A stretch of 64,000 nucleotides of DNA from contig CAMPDV010000094.1 in assembly GCA_946699065.1 (NCBI GenBank), positions 171,501 to 235,500 of the forward strand. The letters are read 5' to 3'. The translations under genes were made by a program, and so were the position numbers. Each line of letters starts with the position of its first letter. Position 1 is the first letter of the stretch. Positions 37,501 to 50,089 of the stretch are shown in pieces. A model generated the notes under the pieces. That model was not told the DNA's origin and did no database searches. It saw only the letters and a list, made by a program, of their open reading frames with translations. Source of the DNA: Loxodes magnus (taxonomy: Eukaryota; Ciliophora; Karyorelictea; Loxodida; Loxodidae).

Positions 37501-40500
37501 ATGAATGTAACAATTTCTAAATTGATGATCCGACTAGATTTAGTGCAGATGATTGTTAAGCAAGAAATCCTCCAATTATCTTAAATGCTTTCCTTTAATA
37601 AAACTTTGATGAAATATGAATTTAATTCGACAAAAGAGTTGGTTTTATAAACGACTAACATAAATGTAACTTCATTCTAGAGGATAGTTACTAATATGGA
37701 ATAAACGCTAAATGTTAATGGAACGATGATTTCAGAACATTTAAAATAATATTAGGAGAAGAAGCTTGAATATAGAAAAACATGATAATAGCTTTCAAAG
37801 CAGGAAAAATAAACTCTACTCATACTTATACTAAAACTCTCGATAATAACTTAACAGTTACTCTACAAAAATTGAGTACTCCAGAAATAAAAATATCATT
37901 AATATCTCATAGTCCACATAGTTCATTCCAAGACATGAAATTAATCGCAACCGTAAGTAACAGATATCATTGCGCAATTTGATATTTATGAAATATTACA
38001 ATATTTCCTTTTAATAATGACTTTATTCAATATCATAAAAACTGAAACAGCACAAATGCAAAAACATTTTATTACTCTTAGGAAAGATCATAGTTCACGG
38101 TTATTTCTAAATATTTGAATTAAGCATAGTATGTTTAAGTTTAAGTAGAAGCAGTTTCTTGTTACGATACTATAGATAGCATATCAAGTAATATAACAAT
38201 ATTATAAAGTGTACTTTCAGATTCGAATTGTTGAGATTAAGATGAGATGCTTATGAGTTATCCGAGTTAAACTTGCATTTCAAAGATTTATGATTACTGT
38301 TGTTAAAACTAAAATGAATGCAACGATTTCTAAATTGATGATCCGACTAGATTTAGTGCAGATGATTGTTAAGCAAGAAATCCTCCGATCCCAATTAACT
38401 CAACTTTGTAAACGAATTTTAATTTTATTTGGCTTTACTTTGATAAAAAGGTTGGATTCTTAAATAATACTTTTGATTGTGGATTGGTGTTAGATGATAT
38501 TTAAAAGTATGGAATAAACGCTAAATGCTATTGAAATGATGAGTATACTATTTTAAAAATTCTATTGGGAGAATAAGCTTAACTTTCTTATTTCATGAAA
38601 GTTAAACTTAAACCAAATATTTTGAATTCGACTCATCCTTATACAAAAACACTTGATAAAAATTTATTTGTTTCTGTTTTTGTTTAATAATAGCCAGATA
38701 TCAATTTAATATTTTTAAACTTGAGTGATTAATATAATAGGGATAAAGATATTATAGTTTAAGTAAATGTAACAAATAGGTTGAAATGTATTATTTGGTA
38801 TTAATGAAATATAATTCTTTATCCTTATAATCAAGATTTCAATTAGTACTTTGAAAATTTTAATGAAACTAATATTAATCCTACTTCTTATTAACAGGAA
38901 CAAAATAATTTCTTGATTCTAAATTAATTTCTTTCAACTTCAAGAAGTTTTACAGTGTAAGTATATGCTACTTCTTGCCTTAACTCTAGTAACTTTATTT
39001 CAAAACATGTTAATCTTTTTCCTCCTTTACCACCTTAGATTAGTTTTGATGTAGGAAGATGGGTAGAACAATATGAAGATCAAACAATAAAATTAAATTT
39101 GATAATAGACGATTCAATAGAATAAAAGCATGAAATAGAATGGAGTATAAATAGTACAAATGACATAAGGAATAAGTAGGATATAGAATAGAGTATATTT
39201 AGAGATAAAAGAAAAGACGAATAGTTTATATAAATAGAAGCACATAGTTTGAAATATCCATTCTGATATTTAGTATAAGCTACTGTAGATAACTAATATA
39301 TTGGATAAGTTAATGTTAGTATTATCTAATTCTAATTAAGAGTTCTTATTTCAGGAAATTAATATTACCAAATTAAAGATTCTAGTCTATTAACTTTAAA
39401 AGGCAAAGCAATAGATCCTCTTAATTAGTTATTGAAGTACTAGTGAAGTTGCTAGGTTTTAACTGAAAATTATGAGATAACATAGTATAAAAATAGTAAA
39501 TGTAATTCATAAGAAAATTATATTAATATTTAAGCATCTGACTTTAAATCAAATTACATCTACAAGTTCAATCTAACTGTTACTTCAACTGATTCAAGAT
39601 CTGCATATAACATCACTTACGTTCATATAACACAGAACTTAACTTAAAATATTACCATTTACTTAAGTGATTATGAATTTAATATAGTAAATCCTTAAGA
39701 TACTTTCCTTATGAATGGAGCTATTATAAACTCTAATATAATACCTAAAAAAGTATACTGGTAGTAATAACCTGGAAATATTCTAGACTTTAATGATTCT
39801 GACATTTATCATCTAAATTTACGAATAAAAGCATCTAAACTAGTTCCTGGAACATATTATACTTATACTCTCTTTGTTTAAGATTAAACTGACTGAACTA
39901 GTTATACTACTAAACAAATATACGTTAATATACCACCTATAATAGAAGATTTCTCTATAACTCCAGATGAAGGAAAAGAATGAAAGACTTATTATACAAT
40001 AAAAAGTGAAAAGAATTATGACTCAGAGTTTGATTATCCCTTAAGGTATAAATTCTTCCTTATTAAGAATAATTAAGAATTTCCTTTAAGTTACATCTAA
40101 GATGAAAGTCATCTTAATACTCTCTTACCAGCAGGTGAAGGAAATTCTCATCAATTAACTGTTGGTATGTATGTGTATGACTAATTTGGAGCATATAGTA
40201 AAACTACTAAAGTAGCTATAGTTTAAAAGTAAGACTTCAATTTAACTTATGAGATTTAAAATTTAAACTAAGCAAATTTTGATTCTGATCTTTCACTATT
40301 AAATTGACTTTACCAAACAGCATACCAGATTTCTATAGGAGAAGTTTAGATTTCTTAAAAAGATTTAAGTAGTTTAGTAGAAACTGTACCATCCCTAGTT
40401 AATAATGGAGAATAGTTTTCTATAGCTCTTTCAATTTACGATTTACTAAAGAATAATATAACTTCATAATCATATCAATCCTTTGTTACTGTTATAGGTT

Positions 40501-42140
40501 AGTCTCTTAACAAGAAAGGTGATTATGATATTACTTTAAACCAACTCAATTCAATCACCTCCATTTTTTAGAATGTTATCGTTTCTTAATTGGCCATTTA
40601 AGAAACTGAAGATAAGAGTAAAAATAGAAGTTTAAGCAACAATAGAATACTATAAAGCTAAGATAATTAAACTATTTATAGTTGTATTAAAAACTCTACT
40701 TTATCATATGCTAGAAAATACTTAGTTCCTAATCAATAACCCACTATATTTAACTATCAAAACATAACTCTATAAGTAGCAATGTATGACTCTAATACTA
40801 TTCCTTATAGCTATTAAATAAAGAACTCTAAAGTTATTCTTAATGATGTAGTTACAGGAGATTGCTTAGTTATAGTTTTAGCATAATTAGATTCTAATCC
40901 TATATAGTTAAACGATACTAATAAATAAACTTATCTAGCTTTTAGTGTTTTTCAAACTTGCTATAAAGATGAAATAGGAATAGTAAGCTAAAAGAGTATT
41001 GCTGAAAGAAAAGAAATATCTAGTGAGTTTATATTATTTTATGAAGCATCTAACAGTAGCTAGCTATAATGTGAATTATGAACTGAATAATAGAATAATT
41101 TTGATGGAAGTTAATGTACTTTAGAAGAAACTAACTAAACCAATACCTTCAAATGTAAATGCTAAAAAACAGGAATTATAAGAATAATAAATAAAAGCTC
41201 TATGATAAATGCTAGTTGAAAGGAAGATACAATTCCTAGTTCTCAAATTTAAGTTCCTATTTATACGCTAGTTATTATTTCGGTAATTTTCTTATTTTAT
41301 TACTTGTTACGACTAATTAAGAATACTTAATAATAAAATCAAAAAAATTAACAAAAGCAATAAAATCAATAAAATCAGAAAAATCAGGAAAACCAGGAAA
41401 CTCAGCAAAATCAGCAAAATTTAAAATCTATACTTTAGTTAGTGATTTAATGACATTCATTAACTGGTCCTTTCAAAAATGAAAAAGGTAGATCCACATA
41501 GTTTATTCTATAAATTATCAACTTCATAGTCGTCCTTCAGTGTCTATTTTTAAATTTAGGTTTTTCGTTTAAAATATCGTAACTAGGCTAATTTCGAGAA
41601 AGAGATTTCTTAATAGCCCTAACAGTTTCAGTTTTAGCATCATTTGAAAGATTAAGCTTTACAATTTACATAAAAGAGGAAAGACCAAAAATAGTATAGT
41701 GACTATTTTTATTATTTTGGTTATTGAATATGATAATAGCTATGGATATCTGTGTAATCTATAATACACACTTATTTCTTCCTTGGATTATTAACTTTAT
41801 AATAAGTTTGATTTCTTACTTGGTAATTGACATATTTCTAACTAGATTTTTAGCAGCTAGGATTAATAATGAGTTAAGACTTTAGATAGGTTACACAAAT
41901 ACTTAGATTTACACAGAAAGTCCAAATAATGAAAAAGATTAAAAAAATACTGATAAATCTTAGGGTTCCAAAACTGACTAAATAAATTGTACAAATCCGA
42001 ATACATCAAGATAAAATGATGAAGGGCCTATTATTGAAGCTTCTTTAGATTATTCACAAAATAATCAAATTTATTTAGAAAATGATTAGAATCAAGAAGA
42101 AGAAAAGAAAATGGAAGGAGATATAGATTTGAATGCTTGA
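31551..42140 (+). CDS. Gene A2: expanded leishmanolysin-like pseudoprotease / REJ / five-TM protein
   Basis: 3529 codons in one frame, ending at TGA 42138-42140. The signal peptide and GP63-like domain match A1 residue for residue in position, again with HSVFH at residues 176-180, so loss of the catalytic Glu is shared and not a sequencing error in one copy. REJ-like modules start at residues 621, 892, 1163, 1434, 1705, 1976 and 2247: seven against four in A1 and A3, which explains the extra ~800 residues. The REJ/GAIN-like region, degenerate GPS and five TM helices follow as in A1. After the first TM helix a Gln/Asn-rich insert (41335-41425) lengthens the first cytoplasmic loop. The last TGA-encoded Trp lies about 146 codons before the stop. 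Likely a cell-surface protein with a longer stalk than its paralogues. Confidence 0.9.
33411..38288 (+). repeat. Six near-identical 813-bp REJ-like modules in A2
   Basis: Units start at 33411, 34224, 35037, 35850, 36663 and 37476, with a diverged seventh from 38289. The six are almost identical even at synonymous sites over nearly 4.9 kb; the clearest difference is at the end of unit 6, where YHCAV becomes YHCAI and the module tail changes. This is a recent tandem amplification or ongoing homogenisation within the gene. Copy number may vary between alleles and may be misassembled. Confidence 0.9.
41335..41425 (+). repeat. Degenerate AATCAR microsatellite in the A2 coding sequence
   Basis: Tandem hexamer-like units (AATCAA, AATCAG, AACCAG and variants) encode a Gln/Asn-rich stretch directly after the first TM helix. 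A1 and A3 have only a short QNQQ-like stretch here, so it expanded in A2 alone. Confidence 0.75.
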
Positions 42141-42199
42141 CATTCTTATAATATAATTTTAACAATCTTTATTTTAATTCTTAACTTTAATCCCTTTAA

Positions 42200-43060
42200 T
42201 TAGCTTATTATTTAATTTTATCCTTTAGTTCATCTTTTAAATTCTCTTGCTCTTTATGCTTAGTTATATTTTATTTTTACGATAACTATCAAGAAGTCAG
42301 TGAAGAAAATTTAGAAAAAACAAATCTATGTGTCATCAATATAATTAATGGAAATATGGCATACGAAGAAGGATAGATATTGCATAAAAGATATTAGACT
42401 ATTTTACATTAGAAAGGATTTAAAAGCAAATAGGTCAGTAGTGATGAAATATAAAGTAAAACTAAGTAAAAAGAAATATTAGGTACCTAAATTTAAATAA
42501 AGAGGAGATCTTCAGCAAATATTATAATAAAATAAAGCTTTCTAACTTCTTTTTAAAATCTGATATTAGATCAAACCTACTAAAGGAAGGCTTAGATGTT
42601 TAAAAATGTAAAAGAAAAAGCAGGATTTTTAATAAAATACCATATTAGTTCAATACCTTTAAGTAATTTAAGACTTAGTTGATATAATAAATAAAAAGCA
42701 TTATAGCTAAAGGAAATTAAGAGAAAAAGAATAGATTATTAAAATTCGCAAAATTAACTTATAAATAGCTTTGTAAATCATAAAAGATATGTAATTATAG
42801 AAAGGATGATATCTAGTTTACTTGCTATATGCATTATCTATTATAGTGTAGTCATAGTACTTCAATCAAAGACATCTAATTATTTTACTAAACTAGAATA
42901 TAATTCTTCCATCTTAAAACTAAAGTTAAATCTATCATAGCAAGAAACAACAGAAATTGAGTGAATAAGATAAAGCAAGTCTTTAATATCATAGCTTATT
43001 CACATCTGTATAATAATAAGAGCTCAAAGGTAAATTAACTTGATACTTGAAATGAGTTAA
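42200..43060 (+). CDS. B2: putative membrane protein downstream of A2
   Basis: One frame reads from about 42220 to 43060 with mixed composition (motifs DNYQEVSEENLEKTN, AYEEGQILHKRYQ, FKNVKEKAGFLIKYH) and one hydrophobic segment near 42800-42860 (SLLAICIIYYSVVIVL). In-frame TGAs occur at 42680 and near 42960, and either could be Trp or stop, so the end is uncertain. The start is also uncertain; ATG near 42356 is possible. The DNA aligns with 14440-14870 and its GQI-containing motif with 62200, so it belongs to the gene family placed after each A gene. The family is not recognised. Confidence 0.45.
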
Positions 43061-43084
43061 ATCTGATTGTTCTCTTTATTATAT

Positions 43085-43975
43085 ATATACAAAAAATGGC
43101 TGGCTTCAAGAAAGGTTTTTTTACCACCTCCTCAGAGTAGGAGAGAAAACCTGAAGCATCATCTCTAACCACGTCTTAGCTTTAACTAACCCACTCTTCT
43201 TCCTAAGATTTATTAGATCCTCAGAAAATAATTTTTGAAAACCTCTAAAAAATGCAAAATGATAATAACGAACCTTCCATACAACTTAATTCACTGAAAG
43301 AATAAATCTAATGCCTGATCAATAACGTGAACACGCTAAGATAAGAAAATAGTAACTACAAGACTGAACTCAGCAATCATCCTTAGTTATTAGAATTTAA
43401 CTAGAGAATCAAGCAGACAGAAGAAAAATTAAACTAATTCGCTGAGATTACTGAGAGTCTGTTTCTAAAAAATCTCTCTCACAACGATCCTATGGATATA
43501 GAGCCAGCAATTCAACCAGCAAAAAGAAATAGAATGAAGGAAAAACTTAGATGTTGGTTCTGCAGAAAACCTGGTCATTTTGTAAGACAATACTGGAAAT
43601 ATTAAAATAAACAAAATGAAGAGAATAAAAGAATTTAAAAAACATTGAATAAATTAAGCAGATTGTATGTTACTCAAGAGGGTAAAATTTATAGACTTAA
43701 GATAACAAACGTAAAAAATTAGTAAATCGATCCTGAAGAAAATATATGATTTAGACCCTAGTAAATAATTGGAAAAGAACTAGATTTTAACCAAATTCCT
43801 ATAATAAAACCTGGAGAAAAAAGTAACAGTCGATATGTAATAATGAAGCATAAGACAGAAGAAGACTATGAAGAATATATCCAGAATTCCTTTTTTTTTA
43901 AACATTTATAAACATTATATCAGTGATGATCCTAATGAAAGGTGGTATCACTTTAATTTATTATTATTATTATTA
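43085..43975 (+). mobile_element. ORF1-only non-LTR element (b)
   Basis: Same layout as elements (a) and (c): a TATATATAC-type leader of about 10 bp, one ORF1, a short 3' UTR with CACTTTAATTTA and a (TTA)n tail at about 43953-43975. No endonuclease or RT follows. No target duplication could be defined, so the exact ends are approximate. Confidence 0.7.
43096..43926 (+). CDS. ORF1 RNA-binding protein of element (b)
   Basis: An intact frame of 276 codons from MAGFKKGFFTTSS to a tandem TGA TGA (43924-43929). In order: a basic start, a Ser/Thr/Gln-rich part, a coiled coil (about residues 55-125), a Lys/Arg patch (PAKRNRMKEKLR), a CCHC-like knuckle, and a conserved LSRLYVTQEGKIYRLK motif. The knuckle reads CWFCRKPGHFVRQY: the fourth ligand Cys is Tyr (TAC for TGC), so zinc binding is probably weakened. 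It is the only ORF1 here without a frameshift and is likely the youngest copy. The role expected from the family is binding of element RNA in a ribonucleoprotein. Confidence 0.75.
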
Positions 43976-43979
43976 AAAT

Positions 43980-46480
43980 AAAAGAGTAATAATGCTAAAC
44001 TTATCCCTTGTTATAAAATAGCATATTTTGCTAATAAGACATAGTGATATAACTAAATTAATGGATTTTTCTTAGTAATTAAATAAAGGTAATCTTCATT
44101 ATATTTCTTAGTTATTAAAATAATCTCTGCATTCTCACTATTTTTAGTAGATTCAAATAATCCTAAGAGATACTTTTATATTCTATTTTTACAATTATAA
44201 ACAATATAGTTGCTTATTGTTAGTCTATGTTTTTATTTTATAGTAAGGTTAGTAGCTTAATAAGTTAGATGCATATAAGATAGCTAATACATTAGCAATA
44301 AACCTAGAAATGTATTATAATAAAGAGGCAAATATTATCCAAAATCTATTTATAGCTTACTTTCAAAATAGCTAAAGTGCTATATAGCTTCAATAGACTT
44401 TTAGTCTAAAACTTTCTAATTTAACTAACTAAAGCTACTGAATAATTAAATTATTAAAAGTTAATTTATACTAGTTTATACCTAGCAGTATGCTACTATG
44501 TAAAATATCATAATAATTAAGCTTTAATTTACCATAACTTAGATATTAAAATTTAAGATAAAGCAAGGTCTAATTATTATAGTAAAGGCTAATAAAGCTA
44601 TTTATATTATATATATCTTATTTATCTAAATTAAACTGTATCAAAACCACATATAATCTCAATATGCATATTTCTAATAAACTAAGTAATTATAAACTTT
44701 TAAATTAAGAATGCTTAGCAATATATTAAATATTTGAAGGATTTAATCTATTGTTTAAAGCTTTAAGTTCATTAGTGAAATGTATAAGGTAAGATATTTA
44801 AAATTATCATACTAAAATAAATTAAGAATAAGCAAGTTATATTAAAGGGAATATATAAACAAGCAAATGTGTAATTTAGAACTTTTAATTATACTGAGAT
44901 TAATAGCAACTAACTATACATTTAATAAGCATAATTATATTTAAATTGTTTACAATAAAAGGGTATTTAAATCTCTAAAACAATAGACTAAAAGCTTTAA
45001 AAACTAGATTTTAAAATAACAAAAGCTAATGCAAATTGTTAAAGAAGCAATCTTTAGTATATAAATATAGAGCATATCAATTAAAAAAATATTTAATAAC
45101 AAGGCTTAACTTAAATTATTGATAGAAGAAGAGTAAATTACAATCTTATAATTTAATTTAAATTATCTTAAGAATAAAAGCAAAATAGAAGAGAAATAGA
45201 AAATTAGTTAAAACTACTACATAATATGCTTAAGAGTGAAGAAATAGAATGTAGAACTAAATAAAGGAGAACTTGATTAGAATAACTAAGCAAAATAATC
45301 TAAATATAATAAAATTAAACATTTAATTTAAGAATATATAGGCAAATTATTAATTTAATAGCAAGTGTAATTAAAAGGAGATAAATAATCAGTTCTCTAT
45401 ACACTCAATCTTTATAGTATAAGAAATTTAATTACAATTTATAAAATTATCATTATTTAGCTATATAAATAATTAAATTATCTTACCTCTAAATATTTAA
45501 GTCAAAGGAAGCCAAAATAAATTTATTACTTTCGCTTTGAAAGAACTTATATATCATTGAATTTAATTGATTGAAATATCATAATTTTCAAAATGGTTTA
45601 AATTTTATATTTAGAGAGTTAGAAATATATGAATGGCATTTAAACTTATTATATCATAATATATTTCTTCATTAATATATCAATTATAGAAGATTAAAGT
45701 CTTTATTTTCAATGTTTCTAGTATAAGGATTATGAAAATATTTAAGTAAAAATCAACTAAATAAACTGGAAACAACTCTCTTTTAGTCTCAGTACTTTTT
45801 CCTTTTGCTTTTATATTAGGAAAATGAGTAAACTTAGTTCTAGAAATACTTTTTAAAAAGCACATAAAAAATGAAAGGATTTAAATATAGATAAGATCTA
45901 TAATCTTTAATTATCGAGAATATGTGAATGATTTTATTTAATTGACTATATTTAGAAAATTTGATATTCTACTAGTTATTTAATATCTGTTAAAAGAGAA
46001 AAAGGGTTATTAAAAAATAGACTTAAAAATAACGTTAAATGATTAAAATGTGAATAGCCTAGTTAGTTCTATTTTATATTAAGATGGTTTATAATATTTG
46101 ATGTATATTGGTGGTTTTGTTTATCCTTAATAGGTGTATACTTATGATATTTAATTGATTGTATTTTATGGTTGTATGAAAATCTTAAATTAGATAGTCT
46201 ATTTATATCGTTTGTATCTAATTATAAAGGTAAAGTTTGATTATAGTCTTAATCTGTTTATCATTTATTAATATAAGTTCCATATTTTGTTATCTAATTG
46301 TCTCTATTACTTAAATGTATAGATGTTAGGTAATTATAACTAGCATATAGCTAAAGCTTAATAAAGGTATATTAATTTAATTTCCAAATAGAGTAAATTA
46401 GTTAGATGATTAATAAGCATCTAATATAGCCTAAGTATTAAGAGTAATTAGCTATTTAAGCTATATAAATAGATATTACT
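43980..46480. other. AT-rich spacer with ambiguous open frames
   Basis: Two overlapping plus-strand frames stay open through about 44900-45450 and both give Lys/Gln/Ile-rich protein-like text. I cannot choose between them, and neither shows a motif or clean start. No RNA gene, repeat or mobile element was found. Confidence 0.5.
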
Positions 46481-47560
46481 TATTTCAAATCTATTCAACC
46501 TTTTACCATCTACCTCTTTATTTAACTATCAGTAACTCTAAAATTTATCATCTATTTCAAATCATTATTCAAACTCTTATTGTCAAGAAAAACTCATTAT
46601 TTAACTTTATAACTCTTATAGGAATTATCATTCTATTTTTCATCTCTTATTACAAGATAATTAATCAATGTGAACAGCAATCAAACCTAACAAAATACTA
46701 ATAAGAGTAAAGAATTAAAATTAATCAAATACTTCATGGTCCATTATTAAAGGAAGCATTTAGCTATAAGAAACATAGGTACTTAAATAATACTCTAAAT
46801 CAATTAAAAACTAACAAAATTAATGTTTGCACACTATTCTCTTTATTTAGATAACTAAGCTTTAATTAAAAGCAACTAATACATATATCTTAATGCCAAT
46901 ATTCTTAAAATTATAGAAGGATTCTATGAAACCATAATTTAGATAATGCTATAAGAACTAAAATCATAATTTTAGTATTTAAGCTAGTTAAAAGATATCA
47001 TATTATTTACTGAGTATATTCAAGTCTTAAGAATGCTATCTAAGAAAATGATAGTTTAAATTAACTTGGATTTTAAATTATTTTAGAAGTGACTCTTATA
47101 AATTATTTTAGCACTTCTATTCAAATTAATACTGACCAAAGTTCTTAAATAAATAAGTACCAATATATTTAAATTTAGTTGTGATAGCATGCTTAGAAAA
47201 TATCCAAATACTAGATATTTTAAGATTTTAATATGAATTAGAATTTTCTTTAAAAGGTAATCTCAATCTTTTAATTTCATATGCTAACCTTCGTAAAATA
47301 CAAAGTAGAATAAGATAGAAATAAATTTTAGGAAAGAAAAAGAGGATATAAAAAATCAATATACTCAATTCATCTTTAAGAATAAAGAAGAAAATTATAA
47401 TTCTCAAAATTTTAAAGAGTTACCCACAAGATGAGTCTGATATTACAAGGAAAATACTTTTCAGACTATTAAAGAAGTAAGATCATTTTTAATTTTTTAA
47501 AGATGTTAATTAAGTTGAAAGAGAAAGAACTACCTTAAAAAATTAAAGGAGATAAGCAAT
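46480..47560 (+). pseudogene. Possible membrane-protein relic
   Basis: Protein-like stretches appear in two frames. One has a clear TM segment near 46600-46650 (FNFITLIGIIILFFISYY) followed by HGPLLKEAFSYKKHRYLNN. The other covers about 46900-47130 (IIEGFYETIIQIMLQELK, LKDIILFTEYIQVLRML). This looks like a decayed polytopic protein gene. It may be another member of the B family by type and position in the array, but I see no direct motif match to B2 or B3. Confidence 0.3.
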
Positions 47561-48105
47561 GCTATAGTTTCCTGATTTGAAGGTTTCTGTATTGCCTTTA
47601 TTAATTAAATATCTTCTAAGTTTACGTTCTTTTAGCATTATTTCTCTTAATTATAAGTAAAATGTTCAATCAATCAAGTATAAACAATTAAATAGAATTA
47701 ATGAAGCTTAAGTATCATAGAACTCTAAGTTTTAATTTCTTATTTGTTTAGCAATAATTACTCTTTTTAATTAAAGTCATTGATATACTTGCTTACTTTG
47801 TTACATTGCATTTAAAAAATATAGTTACAATTTACTGAGTGTGATACACTTTATTTTTTTACAATTCAATCATTTATAGCTATTAATAACCAAAATCAAA
47901 CTTTTCAACGTAATTTGAATCATTTAATTAGTTTTGTTTTTTACGGTTTCAAAAATTATTTTAGAATATAGGCCTTTGGTCTGTTTATTTAACTTGATTT
48001 ATTTTAATATTTTTTATAATCTTAATTTTATAAACATATAAGAAACCTAGTTACTCAATAATAGAGACCCTAAAATGAACTTAGGCTAACTTTTGTTGAC
48101 TTACC

Positions 48106-48450
48106 TACAAGAAATAAAAATTAATTAATTTTAAACTAAAAGAGTTTTTGGACTGCAACTTCTTGCAGTTTAACGACCCCAATACTCCCTTCATGGGATA
48201 ACGGGGATATCCTGTTGCTTTCGAAAAGCAGCTGCCAGGGAGCTCCATCACTATGGGCAGCCAGGCTTCAAGCCCCTACCAGGAGTGGATAATCAAGGGG
48301 AAGGTGTTCCCTTGCAAAGGTTAACTTTGACCAGAGACTTTCTCAGCGACAGGAAAGGAACTTGTTCCTAGCCATAAAACCAGAAAGTATGATTCAGAAG
48401 GTCAATCTCAGCTCCCACCATCTTTTTAATTATACAAGAAATAAAAATTA
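48106..48450 (-). mobile_element. SINE-like element, copy 2, with perfect 18-bp target duplication
   Basis: The element (48124-48432, 309 bp) is bounded by TACAAGAAATAAAAATTA at 48106-48123 and 48433-48450. It is the GC-richest stretch of the window. Its reverse complement aligns with copy 1 at 21521-21797, so it is inserted in minus orientation. Several frames are open on both strands, as expected of GC-rich DNA lacking TGA, and I do not take these as coding. The two copies with independent target duplications establish a mobile family. Confidence 0.8.
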
Positions 48451-49329
48451 GAGATGTTAATATCAATTATTTTGGATACTCGTGAGGAATTTAGTTTTCC
48501 TAGTTGCATCTTCAAATAAAAATTCTTTTAAATATTATCTTGGTTTTCTAAATGTTAATCTTTATTTATATTAGATAATTAACTAATACTCTAATATAAA
48601 ATCTTCCCTTTTGAAATTTTATAAATCTAAGGTTATTAGTAAGATCTATAGGATCCCATTATTGACCATCATAGCTATTTAATCATATCTATAATCTTTA
48701 ACATTCCTTAGTGTTAATTGAAGAGCTTTATTAATAAAGTATAAAGTTAATAACCTTATTTCATGTAAAAGCTTCTTAATATTTTATAAGTAAATATCTA
48801 ATTAAATAGCAGCCATAATTATCTTATGTTTAGGAACATCAAATGAAACTTCTAAGAGTTATTTAAAAATTTGAAGGCTTTCTATGCTTTGCTGCATATT
48901 AACTAAACTAGGAAAAGAGGGATAATTGTGAATACTTTAGCATCTAAATACAATTATTACTTAGTATAAACTTTAAATTTTAGTCAAAACTCTTAAAAAC
49001 GGATAAAGAGATAAACACTTAAATGCATATAGAACATAATAAAAACTAAGCTTAATTAAGTGTCACTAATATAGTTGTATTATTGATGTGGTATAAGCAA
49101 TAGTTTGTATTTAAGTACTAATAGAATATCTTTAATTTGATATAGATTAAAATCTATCTATATTAATTAGAGTTCTAGTTAGGATTTATTAGATTATCTG
49201 TAAGTAATTATTTTGCTTGTAAGTTGCAAATTATAATCAATTAGTATATTTAATCTTCTTCAAAATAAATTGATAAAATTCATTGACTGTCTCATATAAT
49301 ATTAGCTCTATTTAGTGTTCAGGCTTTTA
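48451..49329. other. AT-rich spacer
   Basis: No supportable gene, RNA or repeat. It lies between the SINE-like insertion and the truncated A copy. Confidence 0.6.
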
Positions 49330-49945
49330 GTTGCATTCATATCTAGAAGGAGAGTAACTCAAAATTATTAACTTCAGTTATTAATAATAGAAGCAGACTG
49401 AGGTTTTAACAGAATTAAGAATAATCTTTGAAATAGTGGAAAGTTTAAAGTTCTCATTAAGTGCCCTATTTATAAAAAAGGATTTACTTAAAGCTGCATA
49501 GTAATACATTTCACTTTTACTAAAAGTTAGAAATCCTCCTAAACATTTAAATTTATACCCATTTGGAGGATAATAATGCACCTATCTAACTATACCTGAT
49601 AAATAAAATTCAAGCGCTGAAGGAAATATTTTAATTCTTGTATCTAGTGAAGAAAATTCATTAGTAGATTAAATTTTAAAGTGATCTTGTTGTTTAGCAG
49701 ATTCATAATAAAAGGCTGTAACTGGAGAGATCATTTTTTAGGCATATTTCTTAAAATAATGAAACAAATCTTTCATTTCAACAGTTCACTCTATTTTTCA
49801 CATATTAGGCCTTGATAGTTACTTCTTTCAGTATTATATAAATCCTTCTACTGGAGCTAAATATACTAATCCTTCCATTTCAACTTCATTAAGAGGTAAA
49901 ACTGTTTGAGAGCAAATTTACCATCTATTACTGCTTATATATATC
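49330..49945 (+). pseudogene. Truncated gene A copy (A4), N-terminal GP63-like region only
   Basis: From about 49405 the frame reads LTELRIIFEIVESL ... NLYPFGGQQC ... IPDKQNSSAEGNILILV, a diverged version of A1 residues about 45-130. It continues through a knuckle-for-knuckle match to residues about 170-225, including HSIFH in place of HSVFH. A one-base deletion at 49903-49906 (GTTTG for GTTTTG) shifts the frame, and similarity ends about 40 bp later. No signal peptide is visible. The first half is clearly diverged, whereas the last ~135 bp is almost identical to A1, so it appears to be a chimera made by gene conversion. Confidence 0.8.
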
Positions 49946-50089
49946 ATAGAAACGAAACAAAGCTTAGAATTTTTTAGTCTTAAGTCATTAAATTTATAGG
50001 AAATTAGTTAAGATGATTAAGTTCTCAATTTAAATTAATTTATCTCTTTAAATAACTTTTTAAAAGTAAAATACTAGTATTGTTTAATC

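Noticed and set aside
8283..37982. Repeated short ATG-to-TAA frames of 66-69 codons (for example at 8283, 9096 and every 813 bp from 33717)
   Set aside because: They are internal pieces of the REJ-like modules of A1 and A2, cut out only because TAA is read as a stop. Their frame is that of the long genes.
33411..38288. CRISPR-like or satellite array
   Set aside because: Units are 813 bp, in frame, directly adjacent without spacers and encode a protein module inside a long gene.
45680..45865. Minus-strand 61-codon ORF
   Set aside because: No motif, start context or paralogue; its length is within chance expectation for AT-rich DNA.
48124..48432. A conserved protein-coding exon of about 95 codons
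   Set aside because: Several frames are open on both strands, the homologous copy at 21521 has indels that break every shared frame, and both are bounded by target duplications. A SINE-like element explains it better.
49381..49581. Minus-strand 66-codon gene
   Set aside because: It is the antisense shadow of the truncated A copy, whose plus-strand frame matches A1.
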